Part shown: positions 1 to 6,744 of the stretch, piece after piece
Layout: each line of letters starts with the position of its first letter
Numbering within the stretch: position 1 is the stretch's first letter
DNA from: Bradyrhizobiaceae bacterium
Lineage (GTDB): Bacteria; Pseudomonadota; Alphaproteobacteria; Rhizobiales; Hyphomicrobiaceae
Length of the DNA: 11,113 bases
Direction of reading: 5' to 3'
Assembly (NCBI GenBank): GCA_947475855.1
Contig: CANJPN010000168.1
Location: 1 to 11,113 of the forward strand
Program-made: the position numbers and the translations under genes
The notes under the pieces: model-generated
Seen by the model: only the letters and a program-made list of their open reading frames with translations
Databases searched by the model: none
What the model was told of the DNA's origin: nothing

Positions 1-737
1 AACTCGAGCGCGGGATAACCGGCCTCGCGCGAGGTCGGGATGCCCGGCAGCATTGGCGCCCGGGTGGTGTTGGTCAGCCCCAGCAGCTTGATCTTGCCGC
101 CTTCTACGGCCGGCCGGGCCGTTGCATAGGCAGATGAATAAGCCTGGATGCGGCCTTCACTCAGGTCGGTCACGGCTTGATTGAGGTCGCGGTAGGGTAC
201 GCGCACCATGTCGATGCCGGCAGACTTCACGAATGCCATGAACTGGTACTCGTTGAGGCCCGTGACGGCCGCCCAGTTCAGCTTGCCCGGCTCTTTCTTT
301 GCGAGTTCGACGAGTTCTTTGAGTGAATTGACACCGAGCGCGGTCGGAACTGCGATCGTTACCACCGTGACGGAGGTGCGCACGAGCGGGATTATGTCAT
401 CGGCGTTGTAGGGGACTGAGGCGCGTGTGTAGGGGTGCGCCGTGTAGGTCGCGGTCGGGCCAAACAGCAGTGTGTGATCGTCGTTGGCGCTGAGGAACGC
501 CGTGATCCCGACCATGCCGTCACCGCCGGCCCGGTTTTCCACGGTTACCGCTTGTCCCCACTTCGTCTGCAGCCGTTCAGCCAGCAGGCGAGCGGTGATA
601 TCGGCACCTGAGCTGGGACCGAGCGGCACGAAGAACTTCACCGTGCGTGTTGGCCAAGCCTGCGCGGCGGCCATCGACGGCAGACCAATCAGTAGAGCCA
701 AGGCGATTGCCGGCAACAGTCGCAAGTACGAGATCAT
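1..737 (-). CDS. TctC/Bug-family tripartite tricarboxylate transporter substrate-binding protein, C-terminus cut by window edge
   Basis: The frame is open from the ATG at 737 down to the window edge and gives 245 residues with no stop; the family is usually about 320 residues, so roughly 75 C-terminal residues are missing. A GGAGG ribosome binding site (742-746) lies four bases before the ATG and fixes the start. Residues 1-27 form a secretion signal: a hydrophobic core, then MAAAQA before WPTRTVKFFVP. This is followed by the family hallmarks: a VENRAGG motif near residue 66, VPYRD around residue 180, and PGIPTSREAGYP near the edge. Known role of the family: periplasmic capture of carboxylates for a TctAB membrane partner, or sensing. 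No tctA or tctB is visible, so it looks like an orphan binding protein. It lies downstream of sodB but is separated by a terminator-like hairpin and 171 bp, so it probably has its own promoter. Ligand unknown. Confidence 0.93.
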   Translation of the reverse strand, partial: MISYLRLLPAIALALLIGLPSMAAAQAWPTRTVKFFVPLGPSSGADITARLLAERLQTKWGQAVTVENRAGGDGMVGITAFLSANDDHTLLFGPTATYTAHPYTRASVPYNADDIIPLVRTSVTVVTIAVPTALGVNSLKELVELAKKEPGKLNWAAVTGLNEYQFMAFVKSAGIDMVRVPYRDLNQAVTDLSEGRIQAYSSAYATARPAVEGGKIKLLGLTNTTRAPMLPGIPTSREAGYPALE

Positions 738-837
738 CTTTCCTCCACCGTCTGGTCCCGACATCTTGAGAGAACGACCTTTGCACCAAGTCAGATCGTC
801 GGCAATTCGGAACATTGCTATAAGCCTTGATGACGAA

Positions 838-866
838 AGCCGGAACCTTGCAACAAGGCTCCGGCT
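838..866 (-). terminator. hairpin terminator candidate after sodB
   Basis: A strong stem of 7 bp, one A-C mismatch and 5 more bp closes a CAA loop: AGCCGGA and CCTTG pair with CAAGG and TCCGGCT. It begins 42 bp past the sodB stop. Read on the minus strand, the stem is followed by TTCGTC, so the T-tract is short. It most likely ends sodB transcription before the downstream tctC gene. Confidence 0.6.
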
Positions 867-908
867 CCCGCTGTTAGGCGTACGTCGAAAAGTTTTTGGC
901 TGATGACC

Positions 909-1505
909 TCAGCCCATCATCTTCTCAACGTGTTCCCAGTTCACGAGGTTGTCGAAGAAAGCCTCGAGATACTTCGGGCGCAGGTTGCGATAGTCGATAT
1001 AGTAGCTGTGTTCCCACACGTCGCAGCCCAGGATCGGCTTCTGACCGTGCATCAGCGGGTTCTCGCCATTCGGCGTCTTGGCGGTGGCCAGCTTGCCGTC
1101 TTTGTCGATCACGAGCCAGCACCAGCCCGAACCGAACTGTGTCACGCCGGCTTGGACGAAGTCCGTCCGCAACTTGTCGTAACCGCCATAAGCCGTGACG
1201 AGGCTCTCTAGCTTGCCCGGCAGCTTCTTGCCGCCGCCGTTGGGCTTCATCCAGTTCCAGAAATGGATGTGGTTATAGTGCTGGCCGATCTGATTGACGA
1301 CCGGCTGGTCCTTGCCTGCGAAGGCTTCCTTGCAGATGTCCTCGATCGACTTGCCGGCGTACTTTGTACCGTCCCCGGCGAGCGTGTTGCCGGCCACGAC
1401 ATAGGCGTTGTGGTGCTTGTCGTGGTGGAACTCGAGGGTCTCTTTGGACATGTACGGCGCGAGCGCGTCGTATGCGTATGGAAGCGGGGGCAGGGTGAAG
1501 GCCAT
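909..1505 (-). CDS. sodB: superoxide dismutase [Fe]
   Basis: This 198-residue cytosolic enzyme converts superoxide to oxygen and hydrogen peroxide. Length and sequence fit the Fe/Mn SOD family end to end. The four metal ligands are visible: His27 in EFHHDKHH, His79 in QHYNHIHFW, and Asp162 and His166 in CDVWEHSYY. Gln75, four residues before His79, is the position from which iron enzymes supply the active-site glutamine, and Gly147 stands where manganese enzymes carry theirs. This favours the iron type, although rhizobial relatives can be cambialistic. The ATG at 1505 has a GGAG about nine bases upstream. No signal peptide is seen. It is divergent from the SDR gene at 1699. A weak promoter candidate lies at 1556-1584. 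Its product could protect against respiratory superoxide; no functional link with its neighbours is evident. Confidence 0.96.
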   Translation of the reverse strand: MAFTLPPLPYAYDALAPYMSKETLEFHHDKHHNAYVVAGNTLAGDGTKYAGKSIEDICKEAFAGKDQPVVNQIGQHYNHIHFWNWMKPNGGGKKLPGKLESLVTAYGGYDKLRTDFVQAGVTQFGSGWCWLVIDKDGKLATAKTPNGENPLMHGQKPILGCDVWEHSYYIDYRNLRPKYLEAFFDNLVNWEHVEKMMG

Positions 1506-1555
1506 GAGGAAGCTCCGGATTGGGTTTGAGGATCGAAGGTAAACGGAATGGCCGG

Positions 1556-1584
1556 AACGTAGGGCCTCGAAGGCTCAGTGGCAA
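1556..1584 (-). promoter_or_regulatory. weak sigma-70-like promoter candidate for sodB
   Basis: On the minus strand, TTGCCA (1584-1579, five of six matches to TTGACA) is followed after 17 bp by TACGTT (1561-1556, three of six matches to TATAAT). The position, about 50 bp before the sodB ATG, is sensible, but the -10 match is poor and such matches arise by chance. Confidence 0.22.
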
Positions 1585-1671
1585 GATCGACCCGGCATTC
1601 GCTTTCGAGCCCGGATGGCGTTCCCAGCTCCCCTGGCGATCCCTGGCCGTCCGCGCTAGAGGTAACGAGAA

Positions 1672-1684
1672 CAAGAAGTTCTTG
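1672..1684 (+). promoter_or_regulatory. 13-bp inverted repeat just upstream of the SDR gene
   Basis: CAAGAA-G-TTCTTG is a perfect inverted repeat with 6-bp arms and a 1-bp centre. It ends 14 bp before the SDR start and directly precedes the GGGG/GAG ribosome-binding segment. It could be a repressor operator or a small leader hairpin. Nothing identifies a binding protein. Confidence 0.3.
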
Positions 1685-1698
1685 ATGGGGCAGAGACG

Positions 1699-2502
1699 AT
1701 GGATTTGAGATTGCAAGGCAAGACTGCAATCGTTTCGGGCGGGAGTCTGGGGATTGGCAAGGCCGTCGCACGTCAACTCGCACGCGAGGGTGTGGACGTG
1801 GCGATCGCCGCCCGCAACATGGCTGCCCTCAATGCCGCCGCCACCGAGATCGCCAACGAGACCGGCCGCCGTGTTCTCTCGTTGCAGACCGACACCGCCA
1901 ACGATGCCAAGGTTCGCGAAATGGTGTCGATTGCCGCGTCCACGTTCGGCCGCATCGATATCCTCGTGAACGCCGCGGCCAATCCCGGTGGCCAATCCGG
2001 CAAGCCTCCAGGTCTAGCGGACACCACTTACGAGCTGTTCATGACCGAGATGAACACCAAGGTGATGGGTTATTTGCGAACCGCGCGCGAGGTGACTCCG
2101 TTCATGAAGAAGAACGGCTGGGGCCGCATCGTCAACATATCCGGCCTCGCCGCACGGACGACGGGCAATATCGTCGGCAGCGTCCGCAACGTATCCGTCT
2201 CGGCCCTGACCAAGAATCTTGCCGACGAGCTTGGTCCTTTCGGCATCAATGTCACCTGTGTTCATCCCGCGACCACGCGCACCGAGAAATCCGCGGGCGT
2301 GTTCGAGCGCGCGGCGGCCACGCAGAAAGTCTCGATCCAGGAGATCGAAAAGCAGATGGGTTCGAAGAACACGCTGGGCCGCATCGTCGACGCAGAAGAG
2401 GTCGCGGACGTGATCGCGTTCCTGTGCTCGCCGCGCTCCGTTTCGATCAATGGCGACAGCATCGCCGTCGGCGGTGGTGCCAAGGGCAGCATCCACTATT
2501 GA
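1699..2502 (+). CDS. SDR-family (short-chain dehydrogenase/reductase-like) protein with degenerate catalytic site
   Basis: The 267-residue length and Rossmann layout are typical of classical SDRs. The nucleotide-binding glycines lie in SGGSLGIG (13-20), the NAAA motif (91-94) replaces the usual NNAG, and Asn119 of the catalytic tetrad is kept. The C-terminal part ends in NGDSIAVGGG, like classical SDRs. However, aligning back from ALTKNLADELG puts Gly160 and Asn164 at the Tyr and Lys of YxxxK, and the catalytic Ser position falls at Ser148/Gly149. Ordinary NAD(P)-dependent alcohol or ketone chemistry is therefore doubtful. The protein could bind nucleotide in a non-redox or regulatory role, or use other residues. 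The ATG at 1699 follows GGGGCAGAG. The gene is divergent from sodB and convergent with the TctC/DapA-like pair; a shared pathway is only a guess. Confidence 0.9.
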   Translation: MDLRLQGKTAIVSGGSLGIGKAVARQLAREGVDVAIAARNMAALNAAATEIANETGRRVLSLQTDTANDAKVREMVSIAASTFGRIDILVNAAANPGGQSGKPPGLADTTYELFMTEMNTKVMGYLRTAREVTPFMKKNGWGRIVNISGLAARTTGNIVGSVRNVSVSALTKNLADELGPFGINVTCVHPATTRTEKSAGVFERAAATQKVSIQEIEKQMGSKNTLGRIVDAEEVADVIAFLCSPRSVSINGDSIAVGGGAKGSIHY

Positions 2503-2517
2503 AGTCCCGTTCCCAGC

Positions 2518-2609
2518 GCGGATGCGCCAAGGCTGTGAAGCTGCATCCGCCAGGACGAGTACAACTCCCCCTCGTGGGGAAGGGAATGGGATGGGGGCTA
2601 ATCCATCCC
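2518..2609. terminator. cluster of three hairpins in the convergent spacer
   Basis: Between the SDR stop (2502) and the end of the second tctC gene (2629) there are three perfect inverted repeats: GCGGATGC/GCATCCGC (2518-2525 and 2543-2550), TCCCC/GGGGA (2566-2570 and 2576-2580), and GGGATGG/CCATCCC (2588-2594 and 2603-2609). None has a long T-run. Their place between converging genes suggests bidirectional transcription termination or an intergenic repeat remnant. Confidence 0.45.
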
Positions 2610-2628
2610 GCCGCCACCGGCAAGCGGA

Positions 2629-3591
2629 TCACTTCGCCCCAAGTCCGATCTCGCGGAAAAGCTTGCTGTAACGCTCGGTATCGGCGCGCAACGTGCGGTC
2701 GAATTGCTCCGGCCCTGCGACGGCCGGCACGAGGCCCTGCTTGTCGAAGCTCGCCTTGACGTCGGCATCGCCGACCACCGCCGCGACATCCCGCCCGATC
2801 CGCTCCACGATCGGGCGTGGCGTCGAAGACGGCGCGAGCAGCCCGAACCAGGCATCGTAGGTGAAGCCGGGCACGCCCGCCTCCGCGATCGTCGGTAGTG
2901 CGGCGAGCTGGGGATGCCGCACTCGTGATGCGATTGCGATCGGTCGCACCTTTCCGGCCGCGATGTACTCAATGCCGATGTTCACGGCTGAGAAGAACAT
3001 CTGCGCGTCGCCGCGCAGTACGCTCATGTGGGCATCGGGCGCACCCTTGTAAGGGACCATGACGACTTCGATCCCCGCTGCGTTCTTGAACAGCTCGGAC
3101 AGGATGTGCGCGCTGGTGCCGAGTCCCGGCGATGCGAAGTTGAGCTTGCCGGGCTGAGCTTTGGCCGCCGCGATCAGCTCCGAGAGTGATTTCACCTCGA
3201 AGCTAGGCGACGCGATGAGCACGAACGGCACTGACGCGACCTGCGATACGCCTATGAAATCCGCCAGCGGATCGAACGACAGGTTCTTGTTCATTACGCC
3301 GAGTACCGCATGACCGTTCGAGGTCATGAGAAGCGTATGATTGTCGTTCGTTCCTTTGGCTACGCTCGCGGTACCTGCGATCCCCGGCCGGTTCTCGACA
3401 ATGACGGTCTGGCCCCATGCTTGGCCAAGCCGGTCCGACAGCGCGCGCGACAAGATGTCGGTCACGCTGCCGGCCGCTAGAGGCACGATGATCTTGATCT
3501 GCTGCGTAGGCCAGGCATGGCCCTGGGCGGCAGCCACAGGCGCAAGAAGCGAGCAAAGCGTGGACAGGACCAGGGCCTGCAACTTGAGCAT
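2629..3591 (-). CDS. TctC/Bug-family tripartite tricarboxylate transporter substrate-binding protein
   Basis: This complete 320-residue protein has the family's usual length. Residues 1-26 are a Sec signal peptide: a hydrophobic stretch to APVAAAQ, cleavage probably near residues 22-26. The mature start WPTQQIKIIVPLAAG is followed by VENRPG (65-70), a VPYKGAP segment, and LPTIAEAGVPGF, all standard for the family. The expected role is high-affinity periplasmic binding of a carboxylate. The ATG at 3591 has GAGGG about seven bases upstream. It lies 72 bp after the DapA-like gene on the same strand, with no clear terminator between, so the two are probably co-transcribed. No TctA/TctB membrane subunits are present. 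It is clearly divergent in sequence from the tctC gene at 1-737 and so is not a recent duplicate. Confidence 0.95.
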   Translation of the reverse strand: MLKLQALVLSTLCSLLAPVAAAQGHAWPTQQIKIIVPLAAGSVTDILSRALSDRLGQAWGQTVIVENRPGIAGTASVAKGTNDNHTLLMTSNGHAVLGVMNKNLSFDPLADFIGVSQVASVPFVLIASPSFEVKSLSELIAAAKAQPGKLNFASPGLGTSAHILSELFKNAAGIEVVMVPYKGAPDAHMSVLRGDAQMFFSAVNIGIEYIAAGKVRPIAIASRVRHPQLAALPTIAEAGVPGFTYDAWFGLLAPSSTPRPIVERIGRDVAAVVGDADVKASFDKQGLVPAVAGPEQFDRTLRADTERYSKLFREIGLGAK

Positions 3592-3663
3592 GAAGTTCCC
3601 TCTTGTAGCTTGCCGCCCCCGGCGTTCTGCAGCGGGGTCTTCCCTCTCGAAATTGTGCGAGCC

Positions 3664-4656
3664 CTACTCCGCCGCCGCGCGGCGCGTGCCGTTGACTACG
3701 CCGGTTGTTTCCACATCTGCGCGAAGCTGGGTGCGTTCAGCACTGGTGATTTGAGGGAGCGGAGGGCGAACCGGGCCGCCAATCATTCCCTGCAGCTCGC
3801 TCCACGCCTTGATTGCCGCGATCGGTAGCAGTTTGTGGTTGTGGAACGGCTCGACCGTCCACTTGCGGCCAACCGCGCGCGCTGCTTTCAGGCTGTCGGA
3901 GATCGGCTGCGCTTCGGCGAATTTGCCTGCGAGCGCCAACTCCGTGTATTCGCGGATCGGCTGGCGGTTCGAGGATTGCAGCAGATAAGGCGAAGCAGAG
4001 GACTGGTGTACCCGTTGGCCGTGATCCCTGATCATGTGCAGGAATTCACCCTCGATCGGGCTGGACAGTACGATCTCGTCGCCGACCAGTTTGCGGACCG
4101 CAGCGTAGTGCTCGACTGGTCGGGCAATCTTCGCACCGCAAATGTTGGTGAGGCCCGCGATACGTGCCGTTAGGTCGGGTGAAAGTTGCGGTGTGTTAGA
4201 GAATGGCGTGTCGAACATCCAGATGCCGATATCGACGCGGTCCGCCACATACTTGAACCACTCGAACACCATCGCCTCGCTGGCGGTCGGATAGTAGGGC
4301 GTCATCAGGATCGAGAAGTCGGCGCCCGCAGCCTCCGCATGCTTTGTCAGCTCGATCGTCTCGTGCGCGGAGTGATGGCCTGTGTGCGCGATCACCGTGC
4401 ACCGGCCTTTCGCTTCTTCGCAGACGATTTCGACGATCCGCTTGCGCTCCTCCTTGGTCAGCGACCAGAATTCGCCCATCACTCCAGTGCAGAAAACGCC
4501 ATTCACTTTGAGGTTCTGTGTCAGGTGCCGCATGTTGTGGCGAATACCCGCCTCGTCTACTGACAGGTCCTCTTTGAACGGCGTCGTTATCGCCGCAACC
4601 ACGCCCCGGAATGCAGCGCGCGATGCAGCCTTGGCCTCGGACTTGGTGTAGTTCAT
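3664..4656 (-). CDS. DapA/NanA-superfamily (dihydrodipicolinate synthase family) aldolase or lyase-like protein
   Basis: The protein has 330 residues from the ATG at 4656, which has AGGGAG eight bases upstream. A TTG 60 bases further up is a poorer start with no family homology behind it. The class I aldolase TIM barrel is recognisable: GVVAAITTPF at the N-terminus, GVMGEFWSLT at residues 58-67, PYYPTAS from about residue 120 (the Tyr-Tyr pair), and a Schiff-base lysine candidate, Lys176 in CGAKIA. True dihydrodipicolinate synthases have GTTGE and PYYNRPS. Here the two threonines are Val59 and Met60 and the arginine is absent, so lysine biosynthesis is unlikely. A catabolic aldolase, hydratase-aldolase or decarboxylase acting on a 2-oxo acid is a better inference. 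The tctC gene 72 bp downstream supports a role in using an imported carboxylate. Substrate unknown. Confidence 0.9.
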   Translation of the reverse strand: MNYTKSEAKAASRAAFRGVVAAITTPFKEDLSVDEAGIRHNMRHLTQNLKVNGVFCTGVMGEFWSLTKEERKRIVEIVCEEAKGRCTVIAHTGHHSAHETIELTKHAEAAGADFSILMTPYYPTASEAMVFEWFKYVADRVDIGIWMFDTPFSNTPQLSPDLTARIAGLTNICGAKIARPVEHYAAVRKLVGDEIVLSSPIEGEFLHMIRDHGQRVHQSSASPYLLQSSNRQPIREYTELALAGKFAEAQPISDSLKAARAVGRKWTVEPFHNHKLLPIAAIKAWSELQGMIGGPVRPPLPQITSAERTQLRADVETTGVVNGTRRAAAE

Positions 4657-4708
4657 GGGGGATCTCCCTGCGGCGGCGTTTGTCGTTGATGACAAGCTAG
4701 ACTTAGTT

Positions 4709-4730
4709 CGAAGCAAATTCCATTGCTTCG
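4709..4730 (-). promoter_or_regulatory. perfect 8-bp inverted repeat between glnS and the DapA-like gene
   Basis: CGAAGCAA (4709-4716) and TTGCTTCG (4723-4730) are perfect complements around a 6-bp centre. The repeat lies about 53 bp upstream of the DapA-like start and 43 bp downstream of the glnS stop. No T-tract follows on the minus strand, so an operator for the DapA-like/tctC pair is at least as likely as a glnS terminator. A second, smaller repeat, TTGTC-N6-GACAA, is at 4680-4695. Confidence 0.4.
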
Positions 4731-4772
4731 CGCCAAAGCCTGAAGCCTGGAAACCAGCTAGTCGCCTCTCTT

Positions 4773-6458
4773 CTACTTCTTCCCTCCGCCCTTTACCTCC
4801 TTGGCGAAGGTATCGCGGAGGCCGACTGTGCGGTTAAATACCAGCGCGCCGGGCTTGCTGTCCGTATCCGGACAGAAATATCCTAACCGCTCGAATTGCA
4901 CCGCGGTTTGGTCGCCTGCCAGCGCCGGCTCCAGCCGTGCGTCCGTAATCACTTCCAGCGACTTCGGATTGAGGTCCGCCGCGAAGTTGCCCGCATCGGG
5001 TGCCTCCGACATGAACAACGGCTCGTAGAGGCGCACCTCCGCTTTCAAAGCGTCCGCTGCCGACACCCAGTGCAGCGTCGCCTTCACCTTGCGCCCGTCT
5101 GGCGGCGTGTTGCCGCCCTTCGTCTGGGGATCATAAGTGCAGCGCAGCTCGACCACTTCACCCTTGTCGTTTTTCACGACGCTCTTGCAGCTCAAGAAAT
5201 ACGCGTAACGCAGCCGGACCTCGGTGCCCGGCGACAGCCGAAAGAACTTCTTCGGTGGGTTCTCCATGAAGTCATCGTGCTCGATCCAGAGCTCCCGGCC
5301 AAAACGCACCTTGCGCGTGCCCGCCGCAGCATCGTCCGGATGGTTGACGGCATCCATCTCCTCGGTCTGACCTTCCGGATAGTTCTCGATCACGACCTTC
5401 AACGGGCGCAGCACCGCCATCCGGCGCGGCGAATTCTTGTTCAGCACTTCGCGGATGGAGAATTCGAGGATGTCCGCACCGACGATCGAGTTCGCCTTGG
5501 CGACACCGATCCGCTTCACGAAATCTCGCAAGGCTTCCGGCGGAACGCCGCGGCGGCGCAGGCCTGCGATAGTCGGCATGCGCGGGTCGTCCCAGGCAGA
5601 CACGTGCTTGTCTCGCACGAGCTGCGTCAGAACACGCTTCGACAGGATCATCCCGTTGATGTTGAGCCGCGCGAACTCATATTGCCGGGGCTGCGCAGGC
5701 ACCGGCAGGTTGGCTAGGAACCATTCGTAAAGTGGCCGGTGATCGGCGAACTCGAGCGTACAGATAGAATGGGTGATGCCCTCGATCGCATCGGACTGGC
5801 CATGTGCATAGTCATAGCTCGGGTAGATCTTCCACGTATCGCCGGTGCGTGGGTGCGTGGAATGCAAGATGCGATAAAGCACGGGATCGCGCATGTTGAT
5901 GTTGCCCGAGGACATATCGATCTTGGTGCGCAGCACGCGGGCACCGTTCGGGAACTCGCCCGCGCGCATGCGCCGGAAAAGATCGAGATTTTCGTCCACC
6001 GTCCGGTCGCGGAACGGACTGTTTTTACCGGGCTCTGTCAGCGTGCCTCGGGTCGCGCGCATTTCGTCCGGGCTTTGGTCGTCCACATAGGCTTTGCCCG
6101 CCTTTATCAGCCCTTCGGCCCACCCGTAGAGCTGCTCGAAATAGTCGGACGCGTGATGGAAATGTGTGCCCCAGTCGAAGCCCAGCCACTGGACGTCCTT
6201 CTGGATCGCGTCGATGTAGAGTTGCTCTTCCTTTGTGGGATTGGTGTCGTCCATTCGAAGATGACACCTGCCGCCGAACTCCTGGGCGATCCCGAAGTTG
6301 AGGCAGATCGACTTGGCATGCCCGATATGCAGGAAGCCGTTGGGCTCTGGTGGAAAGCGGGTCACGACCGTCTTGTGCCGGCCTTGCGCGAGATCTTCCT
6401 GGACGATGTCCCTGATGAAATCGGATCCTGGCTCGCGGGTGTCGTTCTCGGTCGTCAT
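4773..6458 (-). CDS. glnS: glutaminyl-tRNA synthetase
   Basis: This 561-residue cytosolic class I synthetase charges tRNA-Gln directly with glutamine using ATP. The length is close to the roughly 554 residues of the E. coli enzyme. The signature FPPEPNGFLHIGHAKS (HIGH at 44-47) and the second ATP motif in MILSKR (270-275) are present. DTNP after LRMDD and the WKIYPSYDYAHG segment (209-220) are typical of GlnRS rather than GluRS. The C-terminal half fits the two beta-barrel anticodon-binding domains and ends in FNRTVGLRDTFAK. The ATG at 6458 is chosen: an AGGA lies about ten bases upstream, and the TTG at 6521 adds 21 residues with no family match. The gene diverges from gltX across a 286-bp spacer. 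A weak promoter candidate, TTGGCA (6521-6516) then TACGGC (6498-6493) with 17-bp spacing, overlaps that rejected TTG. Confidence 0.97.
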   Translation of the reverse strand: MTTENDTREPGSDFIRDIVQEDLAQGRHKTVVTRFPPEPNGFLHIGHAKSICLNFGIAQEFGGRCHLRMDDTNPTKEEQLYIDAIQKDVQWLGFDWGTHFHHASDYFEQLYGWAEGLIKAGKAYVDDQSPDEMRATRGTLTEPGKNSPFRDRTVDENLDLFRRMRAGEFPNGARVLRTKIDMSSGNINMRDPVLYRILHSTHPRTGDTWKIYPSYDYAHGQSDAIEGITHSICTLEFADHRPLYEWFLANLPVPAQPRQYEFARLNINGMILSKRVLTQLVRDKHVSAWDDPRMPTIAGLRRRGVPPEALRDFVKRIGVAKANSIVGADILEFSIREVLNKNSPRRMAVLRPLKVVIENYPEGQTEEMDAVNHPDDAAAGTRKVRFGRELWIEHDDFMENPPKKFFRLSPGTEVRLRYAYFLSCKSVVKNDKGEVVELRCTYDPQTKGGNTPPDGRKVKATLHWVSAADALKAEVRLYEPLFMSEAPDAGNFAADLNPKSLEVITDARLEPALAGDQTAVQFERLGYFCPDTDSKPGALVFNRTVGLRDTFAKEVKGGGKK

Positions 6459-6590
6459 GATCGCTTGTCCTGGTGAGGCGCCTGCATAGCGCGCCGTACT
6501 GGAAACGGGTACGTTTGCCAACCCTCAGCGCTTCCTCAGCGGCTTTCGTGCTCGTTCTGCCCTATCGAGGGTATCGCCGGAGACATTCAC

Positions 6591-6631
6591 GTAACGTGTC
6601 GTTACCCCCGTTTTTCAATTCCGGGGGTAAC
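6591..6631. promoter_or_regulatory. two overlapping inverted repeats in the glnS-gltX divergent spacer
   Basis: GTAACG (6591-6596) and CGTTAC (6600-6605) form a perfect 6-bp inverted repeat with a TGT centre. GTTACCCCCG (6601-6610) and CGGGGGTAAC (6622-6631) form a perfect 10-bp repeat with an 11-base centre. The arm GTTAC at 6601-6605 belongs to both, so the two structures exclude each other. The site is nearly central: 132 bp from the glnS start and 113 bp from the gltX start. No T-run follows the larger stem in either direction, which argues against a plain terminator. It could be a shared operator with three half-sites or a leader RNA switch; these cannot be told apart from sequence alone. 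Confidence 0.5.
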
Positions 6632-6744
6632 AAAGCTGTCTTTTGCCCCTCATCACACGCCCGCAGCCGGAACAAGACGCCCGCGCTCTCCCGTGCTACA
6701 CCGCCCGCCAACCCGTCTTAACCACATGACCCCTCTGAATTCAC

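Noticed and set aside
1631..1650. Two near-identical 10-base units (CCCTGGCGAT, CCCTGGCCGT) upstream of the SDR gene
   Set aside because: Only two imperfect units in GC-rich DNA; likely chance.
4657..4716. TTG-initiated extension of the DapA-like protein
   Set aside because: It would run through AGGGAG, which is well placed as the ribosome binding site of the ATG at 4656, and adds non-homologous residues.
4896..5717. 273-codon plus-strand frame inside glnS
   Set aside because: Antisense shadow of glnS; rich in Arg and His from complemented codons, with no recognisable domain.
6459..6521. TTG-initiated N-terminal extension of glnS
   Set aside because: The extra 21 residues have no GlnRS similarity, and the TTG overlaps a possible -35 element; the ATG at 6458 has a ribosome binding site.
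6632..6744. Possible tRNA or small RNA gene between the repeats and gltX
   Set aside because: No cloverleaf-compatible arms or T-loop consensus could be found; it looks like an ordinary leader.
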